DNA from: Nematostella vectensis
Lineage: Eukaryota; Cnidaria; Anthozoa; Actiniaria; Edwardsiidae
Reading direction: 5' to 3'
DNA: 60,000 nt
Assembly (NCBI RefSeq): GCF_932526225.1
Contig: NC_064048.1
Location: 8,520,515-8,580,514 of the forward strand
Of this stretch, positions 41,885 through 53,839 are shown piece by piece (position 1 is the stretch's first letter; each line of letters starts with the position of its first letter). Below the pieces are notes generated by a model. It was not told the DNA's origin, did no database searches, and saw nothing but the letters and a program-made list of their open reading frames with translations. Position numbers and translations under genes: made by a program.

Positions 41885-43160
41885 ACATCAAATATAGTCA
41901 AGTGACTACATTATAAAATAGTGAAATACACACTTGATAGCTAGTGACTACATCATATATAGTGACTACATTATAAAATAGTGAAATACACACTTGATAG
42001 CTAGTGGCTACATCATATATAGTGACTACATTATAAAATAGTGAAATACACACTTGATAGCTAGTGACTACATCATATATAGTGACTACATTATAAAATA
42101 GTGAAATACACACTTGATAGCTAGTGACTACATCATATATAGTGACTACATCATATGATAGTGAAATCAGGGCCGTAGCAGGGGGTGGGGTCCTGAGGGT
42201 ATGTGTCTACCCCAATATTTTCAAAAATTATAAGGAAATGACCGGTAGGGGCGTGGCTGTGCCCCACAATATTTCATGATGTTTCTGTATTGTGCCCCCT
42301 TCCCCTAATCTTTCGTGGCCTGCTACGGCTCTGGAAATACACCCTTGAAAGCTCGTGACTACATCATATATAGTGACTACATTATATAATACTAAAATAC
42401 ACACTTGATATCTAGTGACTATATATCATATATAGTGACTTCGTTATCAATACAATATTAAAAGCGAAATACACCCTTGGAAGCTAGTGACTACATTATA
42501 TATAGTGACTACATCATAAAATAGTGAAATACACTCTTGAAAGCTAGTGACTACATCATATATAGTGAAATACACTCTTGAAAGCTAGTGACTACATCAT
42601 ATATAGTGAAATACACTCTTGAAAGCTAGTGACTACATCATATATAGTGAAATACACTCTTGAAAGCTAGTGACTACATCATATATAGTGAAATACACTC
42701 TTGAAAGCTAGTGACTACATCATATATAGTGAAATACACTCTTGAAAGCTAGTGACTACATCATATATAGTGAAATACACTCTTGAAAGCTAGTGACTAC
42801 ATCATATATAGTGAAATACACTCTTGAAAGCTAGTGACTACATCATAAAATAGTGAAATACACTCTTGAAAGCTAGTGACTACATCATATATAGTGAAAT
42901 ACACTCTTGAAAGCTAGTGACTACATCATAAAATAGTGAAATACACTCTTGAAAGCTAGTGACTACATCATATAAAATTGATTACATTATATAATAGTGA
43001 AAAACAAACTTGAAAGGTAGTGATCACATCATATATAGTAAGCGGAGCTGCATTATAAAATACTGCTAGCTAGTGGCTATATCATATAAAATTGATTACA
43101 TTATATAATATTGAAAAAAAACTTGAAAGCTAGTGATTACATCATATATAGTAAGCGGCT
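41885..43160 (+). repeat. 60-bp and 41-bp tandem array
   Basis: 41885-42165 has a 60-bp period (gctagtgactacatcatatatagtgactacattataaaatagtgaaatacacacttgata, four units). 42480-42960 has a 41-bp period (gtgactacatcatatatagtgaaatacactcttgaaagcta, about ten units). Degenerate units run to 43160. The shorter unit is the longer one with an internal deletion. A small transposon interrupts the array at 42168-42333. Confidence 0.92.
42168..42333. mobile_element. Small hAT-like element inserted in the tandem array
   Basis: Terminal inverted repeats cagggccgtagcagg and cctgctacggctctg match at 14 of 15 positions and begin CAG, as hAT ends do. Both sides carry gaaat (42163-42167 and 42334-42338), a target duplication of at least 5 bp. 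The 166-bp element has no ORF. Confidence 0.75.
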
Positions 43161-44163
43161 GCATTACATAATGAAATATAATGACTGACAAACGTCTTTT
43201 CTGTGTCGAACTAGCGACAATGAGATACACGTGATCATATCCGCTAGTTAGCATCCAAATGGACGATACACACTAAGCTTCGTTTATACACGCGTTTTAA
43301 CGTCTTAAAGGCGACTCTCCTATCAGAGAATTGCTTTTTAGTTATTCGCATATGTTATACAGTATATGAATGCGCAACCACTCTCAGCAAATGCCCTGTT
43401 TAGAACATGTTTGAATATATCCGTGAAGCAGTGGCGTGCTCAACCTACAAACACTCTTTCAAATAATCATATGGTCTCATATCTCTATAAAACTATAATG
43501 GCGGATGTTTTTTTTTTTCGCTGTCGTTGTGGTTCAAGGGGAGAAACCATAAATTTGAGTAAAAATAGCGAACAATGGATTATACCCTTTCGTACACATG
43601 CAGTCAGCCTATGGCCATAATCATCACTCTCTCGAAATTAGTTTTCTTTTCCAATAAAAATGTCAGAAGAAAAAGAATAATTCAGACACTACAGGGCTAC
43701 GTTGGGTTCCTTGTGTACATCTGTGGTGAAATCATTTTTTATGAGCACTATCAGCACTCTTCTATTTAAAAAGTGTGTAACAGCGACGAAAAACATTCCT
43801 GGTTATTTTATCCACGTGTGATAATTAGAAAGGCGTCAATTTTTAGTGGATTGAATTATATGCAGAGGATCTAGTCTATTTAATTTCAAGGTTCTTCGCA
43901 CTTGGACACTTGGACGCTTCTTACAAATACTATTTTCAATCCATTCGATCATTTACCAGATTTTAAAGCCTCGAACGATTCTCTCTAACTTAACTGAGCC
44001 TCGATGTGAGACGTTAAAGCCACTATATTTTCTTTATTGAAGAAAGTCATATTATAAACCTGGATGTTGATTTTCATCGTCGTGGAGTACATCGAGCGTT
44101 CTGTCAGATAACACTCTAAGATCACTCTTCCACGACATCCCTCATCCTGTACATTTTATTTCT
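43161..44163. other. Region downstream of the HEPN/TRADD-N gene, copy 2
   Basis: AT-rich sequence. The right part should be the 3' UTR of the minus-strand gene. No other gene recognised. Confidence 0.6.
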
Positions 44164-46424
44164 TCATTTTAATTCAGTATCTTTTCTTGTCTCCAGGTGG
44201 CTCTCTGGAAATTCGGAAGTATCCTTTTTCTTTTGTTCCTGTACAACTTGCCATTTTCCTTTTTCAGATCCCAATCCTAACCCGCCGATGTCAGAAGAGC
44301 TGAAGGGAATAGTCTTGGTTACTTCTTTCCCAGACTTTGGATGCCTTTTAATCATCTCCTCTAATGCCATCATTTGCTTTTTTATCATCCATTGCACTTT
44401 TATAGAGTATCGAGGACTCTCAGCTAAGGCGGCGAAACACTTGTACAAGCTGGTGAGAATGCGGGAGAGTTCTTCTCCATCAAGATGAGTCACCTCCATT
44501 TCATCAATCACAATGCAACACAACCTCTCGAGAGAGTCGAATAGGTGGGGATGGGGATCTTCTTTCGTCAGTCGTAATGCTGCTTCAATTACAGAAAGTA
44601 ATGAAATCACAACTCTGTCAGAACTTGGCCCAGAGAGGTTTTTACTCAAGGCTTCAACTCTGCGAATAAGAGGTTCCAGATCATCAGACAATTTTACCCT
44701 GTGGATCAGTGTGTTACAAAGTTCGTCTGTCAATTTAAACAACTGCTTTTGCCCGGCGTCAGAGGGTTGAAGAAAACGGCCTAGGTCTTCTACCGTCTTC
44801 TGAATTCGATCAAGACCCTTTACAGACTCTGTGTCCTGTGATATCTCATCTGCCATCTTAACGATCAGGTCGAGGATTTTCCGATTGTCCTGTGATGTGG
44901 GCTTCACCAAACTGGTTAAAATAGAAATCACCCTTTCTAACCGGTCAAGTCCACTATCTGCAGATCCCGACTCGTTCATTACTCTTTCCGTTATCTTGAG
45001 TATGTTCTCATTGTGCTTAGGGATAAGCTTTGTAATTTCCTGCTTACCGATCTCTGATGAGTGCCACATTTTTGATAAATCATCAGTAGCGGTTATTAGT
45101 GCGTCGAGGCTGCTTTTACTCATGGGATCTTGTTCGATTTTTCTTAATAAAATCGTGTAGTACTGAGGGAGAAGTTTGGACAGTTGTTGTTTTCCCTCGT
45201 CTGTAACACACGACGAAAATTCTGACAAATCATGCGTTGCGGCTATTAGTGCATTGTGACTTCTTTCACTCATTGGTTCCTGCTCGATGTTCTTTAACAG
45301 GAACGTGTGATACTTAAGGAAAATTTCGTCTAGCTCTTCTTTTCCCTTGCAAAATCTTGCCAAATCATGCGTTGTGTCCCTCAATGCTTGGTAGCTTTTT
45401 TCACTCTTGGGATCTTGTTCGATGTTCTTTATCATGATCTCATGGTACTTAGGAATTAGTTTGGCGTGCTCTGTCTGTGCTTGATAAATGTCTCGCAAAG
45501 CGTCTAACAAATCATGTGTCGTGTCCCTCAATGCTTGGTAGCTTTTTTCACTCTTGGGATCTTGTTCGATGTTCTTTATCATGATCTCATGGTACTTAGG
45601 AATTAGTTTGGTGTGCTCTGTCTGTGCTTGAAAAATGTCTCGCAAAGCGTCTAACAAATCATGTGTCGTGTCCCTCAATGCTTGGTAGCTTTTTTCACTC
45701 TTGGGATCTTGTTCGATGTTCTTTATCATGATCTCATGGTACTTAGGAATTAGTTTGGTGTGCTCTATCTGTGCTTTAAAAGAGTCTCGCAAACCGTCTA
45801 ACAAATCATGTGTCGTTTCCCTCAATGCTTGGTAGCTTTTTTCACTCTTGGGATCTTGTTCGATGTTCTTTATCATGATCTCATGGTACTTAGGAATTAG
45901 TTTGGTGTGCTCTATCTGTGCTTTAAAAGAGTCTCGCAAACCGTCTAACAAATCATGTGTCGTGTCCCTCAATGCTTGGTAGCTTTTTTCACTCTTGGGA
46001 TCTTGTTCGATGTTCCTTATCATGATCTCATGGTACTTGGGAATTAGTTTGGCAAGCTCTTCTTTCCCTTCTTTAACATTCATTACACTATTGTTCAAGT
46101 CGTGAACAATGTTTTTCAAGAATCCGAGTTCTTTATCCCTTAAGGAATCTTCAAAACAAGAAACATTTTCGAGAAGCACCTTGTGATGAGCAACCAAGAG
46201 CTGGAGCAATTCTTCTCTTTCACTTTCCGTTAACTCTTTCTTTTTCAGCTTGTCAACAAACTTTGAAGTGTTTTCTTGGATCATTTGCGCCAGGGCCGCT
46301 TCAATGACTTTTCGTTTCTCCTTCTCGCGTTGTGCTGCATCCTCGGCTTCTCTTATGCGCCTCATCAACTCTTGTTCCACCTCTTGGTCGTGTTCGTCAG
46401 CCGACGGAGTGTCAGGGTCAGATT
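44164..46424 (-). CDS. Exon 3, copy 2: helical repeats and C-terminus
   Basis: 2261 nt ending at a TGA. It holds five near-identical 49-residue units beginning KLIPKYHEIMI (one variant is IMIRN), followed by degenerate units (FLKYHTFLL, SKLLPQYYTILL, TKLIPKHNENIL) and a helical C-terminal region ending in a Lys/Glu-rich tail. In contrast to copy 1, the second unit type with YGELKAMM is absent. The last ~200 bp have no counterpart in the window because copy 1 is cut. Confidence 0.8.
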
Positions 46425-49400
46425 CTAAAATATACAAATGATGTTTTGTGAGTTCAAGTAGGCCCTAGATGTTTTCAAAGTTTACACATTTCTTCTGGAT
46501 CCGATGCATTGTGATGTATCTTTTTTTGCCGCAAATAATGTATGTACCGTTATGATTCGAATAAGCACCCTCCTTCAAATGAGCGCTCTTCTTCCCAGCA
46601 TCCCCCTCGACATGGAATTTTAAAATAGGCGCCCCCTCCCAAGCGCCGCATTCCCCTCCCTCCTAAAACAAATCACACCTTGAATGGAATCGTAGCTACT
46701 GCGCATGTGCGAGTACGTTGCTTAAGATCATAGGTTCGAATCCTCCCCACTGATCATTATCTTTTTTTTTTCTTTTCTCTTTTTTTTTAATCCATTGGAG
46801 TCTCTGTATAAAAAGAAATATCCCAGAAATACATAATAACATTACAGTTGTAAACAATTGCCTGCAGTAGCTACATGTACGTTGCGGGCCTATTTTTTAT
46901 ACTTTGGTTTCAAATTGTGGTTTAGAATCTGTTTTTTTTTTCGCTGAAATGAAAAAGTGCCCCCTCCCCTCCTCGAAAAACCGCCCCCTGCCTCCCCCCC
47001 CCCCCCCCCCCAAAAAAAAAATAATAAGCACCGGGTTGATTCGAATCACTTCGGTAAATAAAAATTTCAAGAACTGAATAACTGCTAAAGAGTGGTAGGG
47101 GGCCGACCGTCTAGTTTTTGATGAGGGAGGTGGGCCGACCGTCTAGCTTTTGATGGGGGGAGGGTGAGCCGACCGTCTAGCTTTTGATGGGGGGGGGGGG
47201 CGACCGTCTAGCTTTTGATGGGGGGAAGGTGGGCCGACCGTCTAGCTTTTGAGGGGGAGAGTGGGCCGACCATCTAGCTTTTGATGGGGGGTGGACCGTC
47301 TAGCTTTTGATGTTGGAGGGGGACTGTCTAGCTTTTGATGGGGGGAAGGTGGGCCGACCATCTAAAACGAGCACATGCCTCGTAGGGGAATCAACCTCTT
47401 GGCCCCGCTATAACCCCACAATACTGGGAACATTCCTCCTCTCCTTGCTCTGATAACAAACCCAAAGCAATATGAGACTATTTGGAGACCATGTGATACA
47501 CGCACAAAAAAACTTACTCATTTGATTCCAGCAGTTAACAAAGTCTTCAGGAACTATCTTTGTCTGGAGTTTGATCTCTTTCAGATTGTACAGTTGTAAG
47601 ACCTCATCGACCACCAACAGCTTCTCCATTTCTTCATTCAAGCGACCAGTCTGGGAATCATCCCAAAGCTTTTGCAGACCCTCAAGTGACTGGCATGAGA
47701 TTGTAATGCTCAGACTATTGGTCTCTTCGGAAGTGACATACTCAGCATTATATCGCGCTGTAAGCTCAGTCAATACAAGTCGTTGGCAATCCCTATTGAG
47801 CTTCCGAAAAAAATAATCAACGATAGTTTGCATGACTTCATCATTCGAAGCTTGCGATGATAGGGATGACGGTGGAGATGGCGGTTGAGTTTTGCAATCG
47901 ATGTGGATGTTGAGTTGACAAGCTGAAAAAAATAAAACGAAATAAAATAGATGTAAGAAGAGTGGACACTTTATCAAGACACCTTAAAATTTCCGAGCCC
48001 CCCATTCATTCTAAACATTTTTTTCGGTGCTCCCCCTTATAGAACCCAAAAATTTCTTTCTTTTTCCCTTAGAGGACCTTTTTTTCTGTGCCCCCCTTTT
48101 GATGGTTAAAAATTTTCGGAGCCCCCCTCAATATCTTCCCTCCCCCTCCCTTGGTGTATTTAATAAACACTCCCTTAGTACTATATATTGTAAACGCTCG
48201 TTTAGCGTTCAAATAAAAGCGCCCCCTTAATAAAGATAAACATACAACAATCGAATTAGTTTATTTGTATGCATTTGCCTTTGCAACGGTACGTGAAAGA
48301 AAACGGCGTCTAAACTAGGCAGGAGTGTTACGCCGCAAAATGTAATAACTAAGTCAAAATGTAATTTTAATGTTATCTTGCGTTATTACATTTCGCGTTA
48401 AGGTACATTTTGCGTTGAATGTTATTACATTTTGCGTAGTAACAAGGAGTAACATTTTGCGGAGTTAAAAGGAGCGTGACGTATGAATGGGGCCTTACGT
48501 TATGGTCGCACGGTCGCTATTGACAGTTTCGCTGATGTTCGGAATGATTTTGCTCGTACTGACCATCCAGTAAAATCCTTCCACATTTAATTAGCCGAAA
48601 ATACGGAATTTTAAATTCATTCTCTGAATTTTGACCAACCATTTTTAGAAAATATTATTTTTTAATTAATATGTCAATTTCTACTGGAATTGATCGTAGA
48701 GATATTTTCTTCTGCTTGATTCTCCACAGAAGGTAAGATATATTCGCCAAATATACTTCTCTTGAATGTAGATACATTTTGCATGTTTTTCCTTATGCCT
48801 TTTTCCTTCGAATGTAAGAGACGACAGCAAACTTGAAATCAAATGACAAATCGAGGGCCAATCATAGCGGTTATCGGACCCGAGGGAAAAAACAACATTG
48901 AATTTTGAAACAAAAACCTTAACCTCTTCCCAGCGACTACTTAAATACTTTAATAAGCGCCCGGGGAGCTTAAATGAGCATTTATGGTAATAAATGGAGT
49001 TTGTTCTTTGTATGTATCTGTTACAAGGGACCATCATTGCGCTCCCTCTCACCTTCCTCCAATTTCGTTCACAAACTCATGTCACATCACAAGAGGCAGC
49101 GGCAGCATATTTGCATATTTGTTATGGGGGAGGAGGAAGGAAGAGGGGGGGTGGGGGTCAGCTATGAAATGTGAAAATGTTAGTTCTAAACTGTTAAAAT
49201 TACTGCAAAATGTCTCAATATTTTGGCAATTTGCGTATCTCAAGGCATGGTTTTATTTCTTTATATTATTATTGGCGGCAGCCTCTCGACCCTCCCCCTC
49301 CCAGTCTGTGCCGCCGCGGCTTCAATAGGGACCTTAGCACGGGAACGTTGGACGACGTGGACGACGACGGCAGAAAACAATGGAATTTGATTCAGAATTT

Positions 49401-50812
49401 AATAGCAGCACGTGAGAATGCGTTTTGTCTGATAAATTTCAGCCGTTTCCCGCCAAACCACGACGTGAAAATTCCCAATTTCACGGCCAATTCAGGTAGT
49501 TTAGGTTCCACTAAACTACGTTCGCTACTGTAGAAATTATGTCCTTAGGCCATGTCCACACATATACGGAATCGAATGAATCTGCAACTTTTTCGTTTCG
49601 GATACGGCTATCGTCCACACGTATACGACGATTACGCTGACGAATCCGCAACTTTTTGAATCCGCTAACGAAAGCGGAGCGGAGCGAATACGCTACGATA
49701 CGTGTGTTTGGTCGAATCCGAAAATTTTCGATTACGAAATCCGTGTGGACGGTTGAATCCGTAACTTTTCGATTACGATGACGTCATAATCGTACCCAGT
49801 CTCTAGCCGTAGAATAAAACAAGATGGCGTCTCAACGTGTAAAGCTAGAGCGATTACGGAATCGCCGTATACGGGACAGGCGATTACGATACGATTACGC
49901 TACGTGTGGACGGCAAACTTTTCGATTACGGAAAAAAAAGTTGCAGATTCATTCGATTCCGTATACGTGTGGTCATGGCCTAAGTTTATTTTTATCTGTC
50001 TCTGACTATATTGTTTTGCTAAGTTTATTGCAATTAAATTTGAGTAGATTTTTCAACGCATCTATTTCGATTTCGTTGTCCTAGCCATCGCCATCGTTTA
50101 TTGCGCATGAAATAAATTTAAACCTACCAATTTTCATCATTATTTTTTTCATTTCATCGTCCCTTTGTTTCGTTTCTTCGTCTCTTTGTTTATTCTCTTT
50201 TCTTATTTCTTGTAACTCCTCAAAAATCACAAAATCCGAGGCCATCCACTGCTGAAGTACTCCAACATAATCTTTTGTGGCCAGGGGCTTTGTCTTTAGA
50301 TGATCTATTTCACCCTTGTTCCCTCCAAGTGAGATCAGCACATTTGAAATTCTCCTCCAATATGTTTCAAATTCACCCTCTTTGATTGTTATATTAGGAG
50401 AATGTCCTATTTCATTCCTCAACAATCTTAATCTCACATAATTGGCCTCTTTGGAAGTATCTGTGTCAGGTGGGTCATTATTCCAAAATGGATCAGTGGG
50501 ACGCCGCGAGCTACCAATATTTCTTAGCAAAACAGACAATGACGTGATGTCAAAGTTGTTCATGTTTGGATCTCCACTTGCAGGGTAAAGCATTCTCCAT
50601 TGGGTTTGATTCAATTTTCCTTTGGTCTTAAGTTGTTGCAGTTGTCCCTTTTTTGCTGCAAGTACTCCGCCAAGCGTCGCACCAGGGTATAATGTAACTA
50701 ATCCATCTTCAAACTGTTTCCTTAGCGCAGAGGTCCCGCCCTCCACCAGAAGCTGCGCGAGTCGCAGATAATTTTCGCGCTCGGCGTCCAGTAAATCTGG
50801 CGCAAAAGACAT
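44164..50812 (-). CDS. HEPN (DZIP3-type)-TRADD-N-helical repeat protein, copy 2, complete CDS
   Basis: Exons 50812-50128 (685 nt), 47922-47518 (405 nt) and 46424-44164 (2261 nt) sum to 3351 nt, giving a 1116-residue protein with a stop at 44164. All phases agree (1, 1). Domain order: HEPN (~1-190, RNEIGH at 132-137), a short charged linker (~205-228), a Pro/Ser-rich segment, a TRADD-N-like domain (~298-363), a Glu/Arg-rich coiled region (~364-500), ~49-residue helical repeats (~515-860), then a less repetitive helical C-terminal region. No signal peptide or membrane segment is visible, so it is probably cytoplasmic. The family is inferred to act in innate immunity or cell death. The gene is head to head with the MCUR1-family gene; its first intron holds a foldback MITE. 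Confidence 0.78.
46425..47517 (-). other. Intron 2 of the HEPN/TRADD-N gene, copy 2
   Basis: Contains the possible tRNA-derived sequence (about 46690-46775), homopolymers and the shorter G-rich minisatellite. No exon seen. Confidence 0.7.
47095..47365 (+). repeat. G-rich ~34-bp minisatellite, copy 2
   Basis: Counterpart of 2840-3325 with only about 8 more irregular units, so the array has changed length between the copies. Confidence 0.9.
47518..47922 (-). CDS. Exon 2, copy 2: TRADD-N-like domain
   Basis: 135 codons, phase 1 at both ends. The C-terminal 75 residues (from ARYNAEYVTSEE on) match copy 1 except for three changes (A/V, E/K, D/V). The N-terminal half instead reads a Pro/Ser/Gln-rich stretch and then VMQTIVDYFF, clearly different from copy 1. 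The exon is bounded by tttcag and a gtaag donor. Confidence 0.6.
48328..48468. mobile_element. Short palindromic element, 19-bp repeat family (copy 2)
   Basis: Essentially identical to 4420-4560, so it predates the duplication. Confidence 0.7.
49545..49983. mobile_element. Foldback MITE, both ends present (copy 2)
   Basis: The ends ttaggccatgtccacacata and the reverse complement of gtatacgtgtggtcatggcctaa form inverted repeats over ~45 bp or more (39+ matches by eye), and further internal palindromy uses gattacg/cgtaatc motifs. No ORF of its own. The transposase family is not recognised. Confidence 0.8.
50128..50812 (-). CDS. Exon 1, copy 2: HEPN domain
   Basis: Encodes 228 residues plus one base. 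It is ~90% identical by eye to the copy 1 exon through the HEPN domain, with substitutions such as YL for YV and GHSPN for GHYPK next to the RNEIGH motif. The tail has only about two heptad-like units before the donor (AATTG|gtagg). As in copy 1, the ATG follows a 3' splice site (atcatgagcctgt on the plus strand), implying an upstream noncoding exon. Confidence 0.75.
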
Positions 50813-51530
50813 GATGAGCCTGTAAAAGAATACAAGAAAATCTTGTTATAGGTCGTAGGTGCATAGATTGGCATTACACATAAATATTACATATTACATT
50901 AAAGTGGAGAAAAAACATTTTGAGTGAAACGCAAATTAGTCCATTCGTTGATTCGTAATGATTCAATAGCTATATAAATATCTATATAATTATTTATAAG
51001 TATTACTTTTAATCATCATATTCTCTATGCTCTATGCAAGTCTTTGACCATCCAATAAGCAATGAGCACCTCACAAACAAATTGCATGTCAATGAAATAA
51101 CCCTGACTATGCCGATTTCAAGGAATATAACAGCCGAAAATAAGTAGGAATAAAGCTATTTTCCGAGCGCTGTTTTAAGTTGCTCTGTACATTGTGGAAT
51201 AAGTGGAACGACTAGAAAGAGGGCAGTGGACGGGGGGGGGGGGGGGGGGGACAGGAGGAAGGGTGTTTCCCCCAACCCCCCCCCCCCCCCCCCACCTACA
51301 CACACCCACACACACTTTTCTGAGAGGCTGTGATGTTTTTACATGAAGGCGCAGTATTTACATGTTCCGACATAGTGTTACAAGTGTGACATGCATGAAT
51401 CGGTTGCTTGGTATTTTCCTTTTCTAAACTGTTTCTATCATCTTTTTCTGTACTGTATTTGTTTTTTTATCTGTAAACCCCTACGCCCCTTCGTACTAAC
51501 AATCCCTCCAGCTTACACCTACATCCCCCC

Positions 51531-51561
<31 letters not shown>

Positions 51562-51641
51562 ATTTCCCCGCCGTACTTTATTTGGGAACATTCTGCTGTC
51601 CCTGAAAGGCTAAAGAACATGACAAGCTCTAAAAAAAAAAA

Positions 51642-51834
51642 CGGTAAATGATCTAATAAACGCCGTTTTTTTAAATTTCTATGGTCCGAGAGGGGAAGGG
51701 GGGGGGGGGCGTTTTACAAAGGGGGCCTTTGTTGGAGGGAAGCGTTCATTACAAACTTTTAAGCTTAGGGGGAGGTTGTTAATTAGATAGGCGAAGTTCT
51801 TCAGATAGGGGGCGTGTATTAGATCATTTACTGT
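51642..51834. mobile_element. MITE with gtaaatgatctaata ends, copy 2
   Basis: Counterpart of 7580-7770, with a longer G-run (about 13) inside. Confidence 0.7.
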
Positions 51835-52063
51835 GGGTCACCTTAGGATAGGTGGAATCAGGGAAATTACCCATCGTCAGGCGAAACTCACAGATGCGTA
51901 AACTTATGTAGATTTATTTCCCCTGTGTCAGTGGTGACCCTTGATGGAACTGTTCGACGCTTCAGTGATCATTAGCGCGTCAAAATAACTATACATTACA
52001 TCGCCACACCACACCAACAAATATGACACTGTAAAGTGATATTTTTCAACATTTTTTAAACAA

Positions 52064-52460
52064 GAGACAAATACTTGGATCCCAACACATTGATTACTAA
52101 CAGTAGTTAACGTTAACGATCGATCTCAATTTCTTGATACTATAAAATATGGTCAACAAAATCTTAGGTCCCAACAACAACAATAATAGCTTGGTTCAAT
52201 AGCCTCTAACATAGCTTTCGATAGCTAGCATAAGAGACAAACACTAGGATCCCAACACATTGATTACTAACAGTAGTTAACGTTAACGATCGGTCTCGAT
52301 TTCTTGATACTATAAAATATGGTCAACAAAATCTTAGGTCCCAACAACAGCAATAATAGCTTGGTTCCATAGCCTCTAACATAGCTATCGAGAGCCAGCA
52401 TAAGAGACGAACACTACTAGGATCCCAACACATTGATTACTAAATGAGCTATCGATAGCT
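52064..52460 (+). repeat. 170-bp tandem repeat, copy 2
   Basis: Shorter counterpart of 8000-8625, with two full units and a deleted one. Confidence 0.9.
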
Positions 52461-53267
52461 AGCATAAGCTCCGTTAACTAGAGGTTCGATGCACACAAGG
52501 TAAGGAGAGGTAAGACGAGAGGACTATATCGAATCGTAAAGGTTAGGATATCTAGCTTGACTACGACAAACTTAAGTTCGCCCATATAAGAATTTAGGTT
52601 CTGAGTTACGGACAAGCGAAAGTGCAGCTATATTACGATATCCAACACACTCGAGGGTAGTTACCAAGAAGGAACCATCACGAGAAAACTTCAGTGTACC
52701 GCGAAAGAGGGAGTAGGCGCCAAGAGATGCAAACTGCAGTACTTCCTGTTTGTAATTTTGTGAGAATAAATCACTCCAGTCCTTTTGGTGCTTTAGATAG
52801 ACATATGGTGTCTAACATGATATTAGAGACAAAGTATAAGCGACTGTAGCTTACCTTGCAGACTTTTCTTAAAGGCAAAATATCTGATGGGGTCTAATAG
52901 GAAAGCTTAGAGGAGTATTTGCACCAAGCGCAACAAGACACTTGAGGAAATATTGCTATAATCTTATTGGTTAATTTAGATCAGATGATATATCTCATTA
53001 ATATGTATTTTTAGCAGAAAGATAAACCAAAAATAGAAATATTGTTATAGATCATTTTATGGAACGTTTGTGGTAGAAAATATACTTAAATACAGGGGCG
53101 GATCCAGTATTGGGGGCTGGATAATTGCCAGATGGGCGGCTTATAACTGATCCAAGGCTGAATTGGATTTGCCGCGTCAGCAAAGTCAAACAGGCGAACA
53201 GACATTTATTTTCTTCAAACAAAGTGACTTTGGTGTGGTGATATCAATAACAAAAACCAGGGCCGTA

Positions 53268-53395
53268 GCAGGGGGTGGGGCACAGGGGGCACGTGCCCCC
53301 AGGAAATGACAAGAAGGGGCGTAGCTGTGCCCCCCCCCCCCCCCCCCAAATATTTTCTAAATGTTTTGTATTGTGCCTCCCAATCTTACATAGGC
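53268..53395. mobile_element. hAT-like element fragment, copy 2
   Basis: Counterpart of 9434-9575, with homopolymer length changes. Confidence 0.55.
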
Positions 53396-53839
53396 GCCGA
53401 TTAGGGGAGGGGGGGGGGGGGGGGGGGGGCTGCACGTTTCAAAAATATGTAGGGGTTATAAATAAAATTTGAGAATCCCTCTCATGGTTGACAGACAGAG
53501 CTGCCCGTTCAAATCAGTTGAACAAAACTAATACTTTAAAATGTTGTGAAAAATGACCGCTCCCTTACAATAACAAAAACAGCAACAGCAACGAACAGTG
53601 ACGGTGTGACGGTGATGGTCGTGAATGTACTGAAGATAGATCCCCGAGCGTGATTATTAACTTATTAACCGGATATGGCTCGGGAACCCATCATCATTAC
53701 ATTCACGACAATAGCGAATGTCATAATTTATAATAGGCAAAATCTGTTCCCTACCTTCCTTTTGACGGGGTAGAGACTGGGACCGAGTTTTGATCGCAGG
53801 CTCGCAAGTAATTTACCATGTTGAAAAATATAATTCGAA

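Larger units (their letters stand above)
47923..50127 (-). other. Intron 1 of the HEPN/TRADD-N gene, copy 2
   Basis: Same content as 3890-5940 with a short palindromic element at 48328-48468 and a fuller foldback MITE at 49545-49983. No coding exon seen. Confidence 0.7.
50820..53839. other. Head-to-head intergenic region, copy 2
   Basis: Same order of elements as 6789-10017: long G and C runs with a CA microsatellite (51235-51315, 51526-51562), a MITE (51642-51834), a 170-bp satellite (52064-52460), a candidate minus-strand 5' exon donor at 52855, and a hAT-like fragment from 53268. A ~15-bp piece (agccctggaactggg, copy 1 near 9104) is missing near 52946. Confidence 0.65.

Noticed and set aside
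53244-53472. Pro- and Gly-rich ORFs around 53.3 kb
   Set aside because: Produced by C and G homopolymers inside the hAT-like fragment.
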